This document shows positions 1 to 6,734 of a DNA stretch of 7,970 nucleotides, piece after piece. This stretch comes from Anaerolineae bacterium (GTDB lineage: Bacteria; Chloroflexota; Anaerolineae; B4-G1): positions 1 to 7,970 of the forward strand of contig JAUWOI010000186.1 of the NCBI GenBank assembly GCA_030612185.1. Reading direction: 5' to 3'. Each line of letters starts with the position of its first letter. Within the stretch, counting starts at the first letter, position 1. The notes under the pieces are model-generated. The model worked only from the letters and a program-made list of their open reading frames with translations. It had not been told where the DNA came from and did not search any database. A program made the position numbers and the translations under genes.

Positions 1-19
1 CCAAGGGTTTGTCAATGTG

Positions 20-1174
20 TCACTTGCGCAGCAACCGCAGCGCTGCCCCGCCCAGGATGGCCACCCCTACCGGCAGGCAGCGCTCGTTTATGTCGAAGCG
101 TGGGTGGTGGGCTTTGCGTTTGTCCCCCTCGATGCGGCAGCCCAGCCTGAACATCGCCCCAGGCGCTAGCGCGGAGAAAGCCCCGAAGTCCTCAGCCCCC
201 ATCCCTTTCTTGCGCTGCAGGATGTGCTCGCTCCCCAGTAGTTCGGTGGCGACCTCGCGGATGACATCCACCACTTCCTCGTCGTTGACCATCGGCAGAC
301 AGCCAGGTTTGATCCGCAGCGCGTAGTCCCCGCCCAGCGCTCGTGCCACTCCCAACGCCCGCTCAATCTCGGCGTGGATCTGCTTCCGTACCTCTGCTTC
401 CATAAAGCGGACGGTGCCGGACATCTCCACTCGCTCCGGGATCACGTTGTCCGCCTGCCCGGCGTGGATGGAGCCGATGCTGACCACTGCCGGGTCGAAG
501 GGGTGCAGGCGGCGGGAGACGATGCCGTGGAGGGCCAGGATGGCGTGCCCGGCGATGTAGATGGGGTCCACTGTGTCGTGGGGATACGCGCCGTGCCCTC
601 CCTGGCCGATGATGGTGGCGTAGAAGGTGTCCACCCCGGCGGAGACAGGGCCGGTCTCTAGCGTGATGTCGCCAGCGGGAAAGAATCCGTCCACGTGGAG
701 GGCCAGTACTGCGTCTACTCCCTCCATCGCGCCGTCCTCCACCATCCGTGGCGCGCCGGTGATCCCTTCTTCATCCCCCACCTCCTCGGCCGGTTGGAAA
801 AGGAAGCGCACTGTGCCGGGAAAGGTCTCCTGCGCCAGCAGCGTCGCCACGCCCAGCCCGATGGCGGTGTGGGCGGCGTGGCCGCAGGCGTGCATCACGC
901 CTGGAACCCGGGAGTCATAAGGCACATCGTTGGCCTCCTGGAGAGGCAGGGCATCCATATCGGCGCGGATGGCGACGACGGGGTGACCTGCGCCTCGTTC
1001 CGCCACCACTCCGGTGCGCCCCACGCCCGTGCGGACTCGGTAGTTTAGAGATTCCAGCACTGCCGCCACGCGGGCAGCGGTGTGGGTTTCCTGGAAGCCC
1101 AGTTCGGGGTGCATGTGGAATTCCCGCCGCCAGGCGACCAGTTGTTCCTCGATCTCGCGGGCGCGCTTCAGCAT
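20..1174 (-). CDS. M20-family (M20D-type) metal-dependent amidohydrolase
   Basis: This 384-residue protein belongs to the M20 amidohydrolases annotated as N-acyl-amino-acid or hippurate hydrolases, which cleave an amide bond and release an amino acid. The predicted location is cytoplasmic, as no signal peptide is seen. Visible motifs are WRREFHMHPELGFQE (15-29), RADMDALPLQE (70-80), MHACGHAAH (94-102), FQPAEE (126-131), GHGAYPH (193-199, in the lid domain), GAEDFGAF (326-333) and HHPRFDIN (356-363). By family knowledge the metal ligands should be Cys97, His99, Glu131, His160 and His357, with Glu130 as general base, and all are present. One deviation is CGHAAH where CGHD is usual. Length is normal. 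The start follows the upstream stop codon (TAA-G-ATG) with no Shine-Dalgarno sequence, so translation is probably coupled to the flavoprotein gene. The exact substrate cannot be read from the sequence. Confidence 0.93.
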   Translation of the reverse strand: MLKRAREIEEQLVAWRREFHMHPELGFQETHTAARVAAVLESLNYRVRTGVGRTGVVAERGAGHPVVAIRADMDALPLQEANDVPYDSRVPGVMHACGHAAHTAIGLGVATLLAQETFPGTVRFLFQPAEEVGDEEGITGAPRMVEDGAMEGVDAVLALHVDGFFPAGDITLETGPVSAGVDTFYATIIGQGGHGAYPHDTVDPIYIAGHAILALHGIVSRRLHPFDPAVVSIGSIHAGQADNVIPERVEMSGTVRFMEAEVRKQIHAEIERALGVARALGGDYALRIKPGCLPMVNDEEVVDVIREVATELLGSEHILQRKKGMGAEDFGAFSALAPGAMFRLGCRIEGDKRKAHHPRFDINERCLPVGVAILGGAALRLLRK

Positions 1175-1175
1175 C

Positions 1176-2072
1176 TTAATGCATCAGCAGGTAATGGTGA
1201 GCCGAGATAGCCGCCTTGGCTCCCTCGCCGATGTGCACCAGCACCTGCTCCGAGACGAGGGTCACGTCGCCGGCGGCGAATACCCCCGGCCAACGAGTGG
1301 CGCAGTGTACATCTACGATGATGTGCCCGGCCCTGTCGCAGTCGATCCATTCCTGCACCAGTTCGGAGTTGGGAGTGCGTGTCAATTTGACGAACGCGCC
1401 CTTGACCGGTATCTCACGCACCTCGCCGTCCGGCATCGCGATCACAATACGTTCGACGAAACGTTCGCCGCACACTTCTTTCACGGTCACACCCTCCGCG
1501 ATTTCGACGTTCTGCATCTGGCGGAGTTTTTTTGCTAGAGGAGTGTCCGTCAGCGCCTCAGGGGCGAGCAGGTAGACATGGTGTGCTTTACGAGCCAGGT
1601 TGGCAGCGGCCCATTGAGCACGCCGCCCGTTCCCCACCACGGCCACGTCCCTGCCCAGGAACAGGCCGGCGTGCGTGGTCGCTGAGTAACTCAGCCCATA
1701 GCCAGCCAGCCGGGTCTCACCTGGGACGTTGAGACGCTGTGGCCTGGCGCCTGTTGCCATAATCAGGGCTTGCCCTTCAAAACGATCGCCGCGCGCGGTG
1801 TCCACGACGAAGGTCTGTCCCTCGGGCGTCATCTTGGTCACAGTGTCGAAGCGGCGCACGAAGTCCAGGTAGTCGAGTTGGCGGCGGAAAGCGTCCAGCA
1901 GCGTCTCGCCGGTAATAACCTCCCGTCCCTCCATTTCTTCCAGTTGCATCGCGTAGGTAGTCTGGCCACCCCAACGCTCGGCGATGATCAATGTCTCCAA
2001 CCGCTGGTTGATGGCGATCGTGGCGGCGGTGATGCCTGCTGGCCCGCCGCCGATGATGATCAGGTCATACAT
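1176..2072 (-). CDS. Thioredoxin-reductase-like FAD oxidoreductase lacking the CxxC
   Basis: This 298-residue flavoprotein has the two-domain thioredoxin reductase fold. Motifs are GGGPAG (8-13, FAD), MATGARP (105-111), a second Rossmann motif VVGNGRRA (145-152) and the C-terminal FAD motif FAAGDV (265-270) followed by EQ...GEGAKAA. Length fits the family. Where classical thioredoxin reductase has the redox pair CATC, this protein has SATT (130-133), so it cannot perform the usual dithiol exchange there. No HRRxxxR-type NADP-phosphate motif follows the second Rossmann strand. It may use NADH, ferredoxin or another electron partner; this is inference. The start is supported by GGAGGG six bases upstream. 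It lies 15 nt after the malic enzyme gene and 1 nt before the amidohydrolase gene. Calling it trxB would be misleading. Confidence 0.9.
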   Translation of the reverse strand: MYDLIIIGGGPAGITAATIAINQRLETLIIAERWGGQTTYAMQLEEMEGREVITGETLLDAFRRQLDYLDFVRRFDTVTKMTPEGQTFVVDTARGDRFEGQALIMATGARPQRLNVPGETRLAGYGLSYSATTHAGLFLGRDVAVVGNGRRAQWAAANLARKAHHVYLLAPEALTDTPLAKKLRQMQNVEIAEGVTVKEVCGERFVERIVIAMPDGEVREIPVKGAFVKLTRTPNSELVQEWIDCDRAGHIIVDVHCATRWPGVFAAGDVTLVSEQVLVHIGEGAKAAISAHHYLLMH

Positions 2073-2078
2073 TGTTTT

Positions 2079-2084
2079 CCCTCC
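2079..2084 (-). promoter_or_regulatory. Ribosome binding site of the flavoprotein gene
   Basis: On the minus strand GGAGGG sits six bases before the ATG at 2072. It lies in the 15-nt gap just after the TGA of the malic enzyme gene, which fixes the start and indicates an operon. Confidence 0.8.
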
Positions 2085-2087
2085 TAT

Positions 2088-3446
2088 TCAAGACCACTCC
2101 GCCGGCACGGGCGGAATGAGTTCTTTCTCCATCAGGAAGTGGGTCATATCCTGTGCCTGACGGATGATCTGTCTGGCTTGGCTTAGCAGTTCTTCGTGAG
2201 AGAGGCTCAGGCGAGCCACGCCCTGTTCCTGCGCTTTCACACCGACAGCCGCTGCTTCGCGGGGGAAGACTTCCCAGTCCCCCATCGTGGGCACGATGTG
2301 TTCCTCGTCCAGCCCCTGCTCCTCCGCACAGCGGGCCAGTTCCTCGGCAGCGGCGATGGCCATCTCGTCGGTGATGGTCGTGGCCCGCACGTCCAGCACA
2401 CCCCGGAAGATGCCGGGGAAGCCCAGCGAGTTATTGATCTGGTTGGGGAAGTCGCTGCGGCCTGTGCCCACAATGCGCGCGCCGGCCTCCTTCGCCTCCC
2501 AGGGCCAGATCTCGGGAATTGGGTTGGCACAGGCGAAGAGGATCGCGTCCTCGGCCATTCCCTGCACCCATTCTGGCAGGATTGTCCCTGGGCCGGGCCG
2601 GCTGGCCGCGACGCAGACGTCGGCGCCGCGCATTGCCTCGGCGGGGCCCCCGCGCCGCCCCTCGGCGTTGCTGTGTTGGCAGATGCGCCACTTGTCCACG
2701 AACTCGATCTTCCGTCGCGCGATGTCCTCTCGCTCTGGATGCAGGATGCCCTTGCTGTCGCAAGCGATGACGTTGCCGAACGGGACACCACTGGCCAGCA
2801 GCAGTCGCAGCGTCGCCACGTTGGCCGCGCCGGTGCCGAATATCGTGACCCTGATGTCCTCCCTACGTTTGCCCACCACCTTCAGCGCGTTGAGCACCCC
2901 CGCCAGGATGACGGTAGCCGTCCCCTGCTGGTCGTCGTGCCAGACCGGGATCTTGACCTCGGGGTCGCTGCGCAGCATATCAAGTACGCGGAAGCACTTG
3001 GGCTGCGAGATGTCCTCCAGGTTGATCCCGCCGAAGGAGGGCTGGATCAGTTTGACGGCCTGAATGATAGCGTAGGGGTCTTTGGTGTCCAGGCAGATCG
3101 GGACCGCGTCCACACCGCCCAGGTACTTGAAGAGCAGCGCCTTGCCCTCCATCACCGGCAGCCCGGCCTCCGGGCCGATGTCGCCCAGGCCCAGCACCCG
3201 CGTGCCGTCCGAGACGACGGCGACCATATTGCCCTTGTTGGTGTACTCGTAGACCAGTTCTTCATTCTCGTGGATGGCGCGACAGGGCGCGGCCACGCCA
3301 GGGGTGTACCAGATAGCGAAGTCGTCAATACCGCGAATGACGCACTTCGACGCGATCTGGATTTTGCCCCGGAAGAAAGGATGCAGGCGCATCGCGTCTT
3401 CCGCCGGCTTCTTGGCTTTGGCAAGCAACTCTTCTTTGGTAAGCAT
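2088..3446 (-). CDS. Malic enzyme (malate dehydrogenase, oxaloacetate-decarboxylating)
   Basis: This enzyme oxidatively decarboxylates malate to pyruvate and CO2 with NAD(P)+. It is the short (about 450-residue) bacterial form and is cytoplasmic. Motifs, numbered from the start chosen here (452 residues): YTPGVA (47-52, catalytic Tyr47), EGKALLFK (100-107, catalytic Lys102), NLEDI (142-146) and HDDQQGT (170-176) with the acidic metal ligands, GTGAAN (204-209, dinucleotide-binding loop), ANPIPEIWP (307-315) and [19 protein letters not shown] (327-345). No C-terminal phosphotransacetylase-like domain is present. An upstream ATG at 3473 is in frame, but the ATG at 3446 has AAGGAGGT directly before it and gives the normal N-terminus MLTKEELL. 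The gene is 51 nt downstream of lgt and heads a tight run with the flavoprotein and amidohydrolase. NAD versus NADP preference cannot be decided from sequence alone. Confidence 0.95.
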   Translation of the reverse strand: MLTKEELLAKAKKPAEDAMRLHPFFRGKIQIASKCVIRGIDDFAIWYTPGVAAPCRAIHENEELVYEYTNKGNMVAVVSDGTRVLGLGDIGPEAGLPVMEGKALLFKYLGGVDAVPICLDTKDPYAIIQAVKLIQPSFGGINLEDISQPKCFRVLDMLRSDPEVKIPVWHDDQQGTATVILAGVLNALKVVGKRREDIRVTIFGTGAANVATLRLLLASGVPFGNVIACDSKGILHPEREDIARRKIEFVDKWRICQHSNAEGRRGGPAEAMRGADVCVAASRPGPGTILPEWVQGMAEDAILFACANPIPEIWPWEAKEAGARIVGTGRSDFPNQINNSLGFPGIFRGVLDVRATTITDEMAIAAAEELARCAEEQGLDEEHIVPTMGDWEVFPREAAAVGVKAQEQGVARLSLSHEELLSQARQIIRQAQDMTHFLMEKELIPPVPAEWS

Positions 3447-3449
3447 AAG

Positions 3450-3457
3450 ACCTCCTT
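3450..3457 (-). promoter_or_regulatory. Strong ribosome binding site deciding the malic enzyme start
   Basis: The minus strand reads AAGGAGGT, then three bases, then ATG at 3446. This near-perfect anti-16S match argues for this ATG over the in-frame ATG at 3473, which would lie upstream of the site. Confidence 0.85.
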
Positions 3458-3497
3458 GTTCAGAGTGGGGCACTTTGGCGAACCGGGGCCGCCGGGT

Positions 3498-4334
3498 TCA
3501 GCGCGGGCCGTCCTGGTCGCTGGCCATCGCAGGACTGAGGGCTATCTCATGCGGCGACGGCGCCTGCGGGGCCATCGAGCGCAGACCCCAGAGCATGAGG
3601 GCTGTGGAGACGAGAAAGACGACAAAGCAGACGATGTGAGCGAGGGTGAACAGCCCCATAACTGGCTCAGAATACCCGCGCAGGAACTCGATGGTGAACC
3701 GCTTCAGGCAGTAGAGATCCACGTAGAGCAAAAAGAGAAAGCCATGAAAAGGCCATCCCTCTGGCTTGCCCAGCCGACGGATGCGGTAGCGCTCGAATCC
3801 CAGCAAGAAGAGGAAGATGAGCAGGTTCGCGGCGCTGCTCATCAGCCTGGTAGGATAGCGCATCATCCAGACCCCGTGTACGTCCGGCAAGTACATGCCC
3901 AACCACGAGTCGGTGGGCTTACCGTAGCAACACCCGGCTGCCAGGCAACCCAGACGGCCGATGGCCTGCCCCAGTGGGAGTGGCAATCCCCAAAGGTCGA
4001 GGAACCGGCCCAGCGGGAGTCTATGCCGCCGGCAGTAGAGCAACAATGCGCTGCTGGCGCCGACCAGCGCCCCGGCGAAGGCGCTGCCCCCCGACCAGGT
4101 GAGGGTCCCGGTGAGGATGAAGGTCTGAAGCAGGGAGACGAGACCACGCCCCAGGAGGGCCCCGGCGAGGCCCGCCCAGATTGTCAGCAGCACGCCTCGG
4201 GTGGCGTGAGGCACCGGGATGCCGCCTTTGACCAGACGGTGAAAGGCAAGCATACCGCCCACCACGATCGCCAGGCCGTATATGACCCAGTAGGTGCTGA
4301 GGTGCAAGGGGCCGATCTCAATGGTTGGAAACAT
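3498..4334 (-). CDS. Lgt-family membrane protein (prolipoprotein diacylglyceryl transferase-like)
   Basis: This 278-residue polytopic membrane protein belongs to the Lgt family, whose members transfer diacylglycerol from phosphatidylglycerol to the lipobox Cys of prolipoproteins. Evidence is the N-terminus FPTIEIGPLHLSTYWVIYGLA, several hydrophobic segments, GQAIGRLGCLAAGCCYG (122-138) around conserved Arg127, YPTRLMSS (160-167) and RFTIEFLRG (212-220). Key E. coli positions differ. The GGMSFHGGLIG motif reads GGSAFAGALVG (82-92), so the essential His is Ala; the Asn and Glu of GRxGNFxNGE are Cys130 and Cys135; and the last-helix GQ reads AH. Activity is therefore uncertain, although a GRxGC..GCCYG variant is, from memory, common in some phyla under the lgt name. 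The start is the Met that begins the conserved N-terminus; a 47-codon extension to 4475 crosses repeats. No good ribosome binding site is close. It sits downstream of a lipoprotein gene and upstream of malic enzyme. Confidence 0.8.
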   Translation of the reverse strand: MFPTIEIGPLHLSTYWVIYGLAIVVGGMLAFHRLVKGGIPVPHATRGVLLTIWAGLAGALLGRGLVSLLQTFILTGTLTWSGGSAFAGALVGASSALLLYCRRHRLPLGRFLDLWGLPLPLGQAIGRLGCLAAGCCYGKPTDSWLGMYLPDVHGVWMMRYPTRLMSSAANLLIFLFLLGFERYRIRRLGKPEGWPFHGFLFLLYVDLYCLKRFTIEFLRGYSEPVMGLFTLAHIVCFVVFLVSTALMLWGLRSMAPQAPSPHEIALSPAMASDQDGPR

Positions 4335-4351
4335 CTGCTGACACGTTTCGG

Positions 4352-4395
4352 CCCTCCCCCCCCCATGCCCTGAGCGTAGTCGAAGGGCGGGAGGG
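4352..4395. repeat. Dispersed repeat copy with flanking inverted C/G tracts in the lgt leader
   Basis: The core CCCTGAGCGTAGTCGAAGGG (4368-4387) matches 17 of 20 bases of a second copy inside the lipoprotein gene (5919-5938), in the same orientation. Around it, GCCC (4367-4370) can pair with GGGC (4385-4388), and CCCTCCC (4352-4358) with GGGAGGG (4389-4395), with a run of nine C at 4356-4364. I recall such CTTCGACTACGCTCAGG sequences as multi-copy repeats in Chloroflexota genomes; copy number here is not testable within the window. On the minus strand it forms part of the leader of the Lgt-like gene and may fold into a hairpin there. Confidence 0.6.
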
Positions 4396-4425
4396 GAGTG
4401 AGGGTTACGGATAGTTCCCCAGTGT

Positions 4426-4500
4426 CTTCTTAAGTGAGAGAGACTTCCGAAGTGTTGACATCGTTGCTCCGTCACCAGTCTGCCACAGGCTTCAGAAGTC
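4426..4500. repeat. Three CTTCnnAAGTS palindromic boxes
   Basis: The sequences CTTCTTAAGTG (4426-4436), CTTCCGAAGTG (4444-4454) and CTTCAGAAGTC (4490-4500) share the pattern CTTC-N2-AAGT-G/C. The middle one extends to the palindrome ACTTCCGAAGT (4443-4453). They surround the end of the lipoprotein gene and the lgt leader. They might be operator half-sites, or chance in a short region; spacings of 18 and 46 bases do not show a clean helical phase. Confidence 0.3.
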
Positions 4501-6666
4501 TTGTCCTCCGAAATACTGAGAAGATAGGTTTCTCAGCACCAATGGCAGGTACAAGTACCACTTTTCAGTCTCGACAGCGATGATGTGGGTGTCGCTGACG
4601 CCGCCGCCACAGTTGGCCGCCGTAACGGTGATGACTTGCGGACCGGCCGCCGTCCAAGTGAAGACCACCGTGTCACTCAAACCGGCAGTGTGGGTCGTAG
4701 GCGTCTGCCCGATCGCCTCCCACGTGTAGGTCACGGGCAATGTGGCTGTCGGCGGACTCGTGGTGGCGGTGAAGGTCGTGGCTATGCCCACAGTGGTCGT
4801 CGGCGAACCGACCAAGGCCACATCGCTCAGTTCGTTACAAGACGGCGGCGGGGGCGGCGCCACCCAATCCCCCACCCACAGCAGGTCCGAAGTCCAGGTG
4901 GAGAGAGCAGGCGACGTGACGTCGGTGGCTGTGATAAGCAGGGTCTCAGCGCCCTGCGCGCCAGTCGGCACCTCCGCGATCATCCAGAAGTGGCGTGTAT
5001 TGGCCGGCCATTCCAGCTCGGGACTCAGGGTGAATGACCCCGTGATGGGGACCAGCGGGAGGTCTGGCCCATCTTCGGTGCCGGAGTAGATGCCCCAGGG
5101 TACCCCCAGCGAGGACGTATAGTCAAGTGTGACCGCCACAGGGTCACTTCCCAAGTTCTTAATCGCATGCGAGAAGGAGATCGTCTGGGGGGGCGAGATA
5201 TTGGCAGTGTGCATGCCATAAAGGACAAACGCGGGATCCGGCGCATCACCGCCTCTCAGCCGCAGGGGATGAGGCCCCATGCAGGTGATACCCCAGCCCT
5301 GGTACGATGTCGCGCCAAGGCCCGCCCCATGCGCCCGGGCTACCAGAGCGGAGGAAAACGATGCTTCGTCTCCCTCGTAGCAATAGTACAGGGGTAGGAC
5401 ACAATCTTTGCAAGCGCCTTCTTCTCCACCAAAGTCGAGCCAAGCCTCAAACTCGGCATTCCAGTCTTCGCCGCCGATTTCGAGCCCCTCGGGGCAGGTG
5501 ATGGGGGGAGAAGAGGGGATACCCAGCGCCAGCCAGTGTTCCTCTTCGGCCGACGGTAGTTCGTTTTCCAGGAAGGTGAAGCGCTCCGGCTTGTACTCCA
5601 AGGGTGCGGTGAGGATCGCCGTGCCCGGCCCCCCTCCTCTATCGTCCAACAAGTGCAAGGTGGGAGAGTATTCCCCTCGGAAGACTACGGGCAGGGCATA
5701 GGAACCAGTATACGGTGGAGTGGCAGACAGGTCCGGAAACCGGAGGGCGACGAAGGTGGTTCCTTCTTGCAAAAAATCCACCCAATCTTGACACAGAGTG
5801 GCCGTCATCGTCACGTCTCCTGGATCGAACCATTGGTGGATCTCCCACAGATGGTAATCCTGCTGCGGGGCCATCCTACCGACCAGCAACTCCGGCCACC
5901 TGTCCTGAGCAAGGCCTGCCCTGAGTGCAATCGAAGGGTCGATGGGCCTTTCCTGAGGCAGGCTTTCCCTGCCTGTCCGAATTGCACTTGTCCCGGATGT
6001 GGTCAAAGGGGCCGAGGGGAGCGCATCAGAAGGTACGAAGGGCATGCCCGTCCGCGGTGGTGACTCGTGGACACGGAGAATCGCACTCGCAGCCTCCACC
6101 CCCCCCGCGTGTTCCACCTGGAGTGTGTCTACGAGCAGCATCTGCTCTCTCCCAAGAGGCAGAGATGGCACAACGTATGTTACTCTGACGTTCGCTTCAC
6201 CGTACTCATCCAGCGGGACGTCGTTGAACTCGTAGGGTGGCGGACCGTCCGGGTTTACCGGTTGGTGATCCAGGAAGCAGATGTCCTCGACATCCGGAGA
6301 AGGCATCCAGATGAAGTTTACTGAGGACACCTCACCAGAAGCCAGGCTGGACAAGAGCGGGGCATTCAAGCCTTCGCCAGAAGTAGGTATGGCCGAAAGC
6401 GTGCTGTCCACTCGATCGCCAGGCGTGACATGGTGCTTGTTGCCCCACGCTGCCACCATGTGGATGATCGCCCTTATTATCTCCCTGCCCATCTCATCTG
6501 CTTCTCTATCTATGGTTGATGAGTCCCTTGCGCCGTCATCAACACAAGAGCCCAGCCCCGGACACCCGCTGAGGAGCATGCTGGTCAGCAGCAGGGCCAC
6601 AAAACAGCCTATGTAGGGATATCGCAACCACTTGGATATTATTGCCTTTCGGATGGACTGAAACAT
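4492..6666 (-). CDS. Large secreted lipoprotein, PKD-like domain, unknown function
   Basis: This 724-residue protein is not recognised by function. The N-terminus has positive residues (RKAIISKWLR), a hydrophobic core and lipobox LLSGC with Cys34, so a lipid-anchored exported protein is expected. Residues about 60-420 show no recognised domain. Cysteines cluster at 391, 419, 422, 429 and 462. A proline linker (PPPPP, 604-608) leads to a PKD/Ig-like domain at about 611-699 (TYTWEAIGQTPTTHT, FTWTAAGPQVITVTA), where Cys610 and Cys686 could form a disulfide. Near the C-terminus YLYLPLVLRN (704-713) matches a motif I recall at the ends of many Chloroflexota surface proteins. Residues about 223-255 are encoded by a dispersed repeat. 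Start is fixed by AAGGAGGAG just upstream. A strong promoter precedes it, and an Lgt-family gene follows after 157 nt. Confidence 0.88.
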   Translation of the reverse strand: MFQSIRKAIISKWLRYPYIGCFVALLLTSMLLSGCPGLGSCVDDGARDSSTIDREADEMGREIIRAIIHMVAAWGNKHHVTPGDRVDSTLSAIPTSGEGLNAPLLSSLASGEVSSVNFIWMPSPDVEDICFLDHQPVNPDGPPPYEFNDVPLDEYGEANVRVTYVVPSLPLGREQMLLVDTLQVEHAGGVEAASAILRVHESPPRTGMPFVPSDALPSAPLTTSGTSAIRTGRESLPQERPIDPSIALRAGLAQDRWPELLVGRMAPQQDYHLWEIHQWFDPGDVTMTATLCQDWVDFLQEGTTFVALRFPDLSATPPYTGSYALPVVFRGEYSPTLHLLDDRGGGPGTAILTAPLEYKPERFTFLENELPSAEEEHWLALGIPSSPPITCPEGLEIGGEDWNAEFEAWLDFGGEEGACKDCVLPLYYCYEGDEASFSSALVARAHGAGLGATSYQGWGITCMGPHPLRLRGGDAPDPAFVLYGMHTANISPPQTISFSHAIKNLGSDPVAVTLDYTSSLGVPWGIYSGTEDGPDLPLVPITGSFTLSPELEWPANTRHFWMIAEVPTGAQGAETLLITATDVTSPALSTWTSDLLWVGDWVAPPPPPSCNELSDVALVGSPTTTVGIATTFTATTSPPTATLPVTYTWEAIGQTPTTHTAGLSDTVVFTWTAAGPQVITVTAANCGGGVSDTHIIAVETEKWYLYLPLVLRNLSSQYFGGQDF
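5904..6000. repeat. Dispersed, partly palindromic repeat inside the lipoprotein gene
   Basis: The core CCCTGAGTGCAATCGAAGGG (5919-5938) is a second copy of the repeat in the lgt leader (17 of 20 identical). Around it are AGTGCAAT (5924-5931) with its inverse ATTGCACT (5981-5988), a 7-bp hairpin AGGCAGG/CCTGCCT with a 5-base loop (5956-5974), AAGGCCTGCC (5911-5920) facing GGCAGGCTT (5957-5965), and TCCTGAG at both 5903 and 5951. It keeps the reading frame open and encodes roughly residues 223-255 (including DPSIALRAGLAQD). The exact ends cannot be set without other copies. Confidence 0.55.
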
Positions 6667-6669
6667 CTT

Positions 6670-6678
6670 CTCCTCCTT
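6670..6678 (-). promoter_or_regulatory. Strong ribosome binding site of the lipoprotein gene
   Basis: The minus strand reads AAGGAGGAG three bases before the ATG at 6666. It supports this start, which gives a complete lipoprotein signal peptide. Confidence 0.85.
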
Positions 6679-6734
6679 TCTGGCCCGAGTGCCCAGGCCT
6701 GCTCACATCCATAGCCAGCCCAGTAAGTGCCCTA

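Noticed and set aside
1080..1538. Plus-strand open frame across the amidohydrolase/flavoprotein junction
   Set aside because: It is antisense to two clear genes with conserved motifs and has no recognisable content.
3447..3473. Longer malic enzyme start at 3473
   Set aside because: The strong AAGGAGGT site lies inside this extension and points to the ATG at 3446.
3474..3497. GC-rich AACCGGGGCCGCCGGGTT after the lgt stop as a terminator
   Set aside because: Only a short, ambiguous stem can be drawn, and no T-run follows; the malic enzyme ribosome binding site is just downstream, so read-through is more likely.
2196..4373. A 725-codon open frame on the plus strand, antisense to malic enzyme and lgt
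   Set aside because: It is a shadow of the GC-rich opposite-strand genes, spans two well-supported genes and an intergenic region, and its translation has low-complexity composition with no recognisable domain.
4335..4475. 47-codon N-terminal extension of the Lgt-like protein
   Set aside because: It has no ribosome binding site, runs through the dispersed repeat and C tract, and the conserved family N-terminus begins at the Met at 4334.
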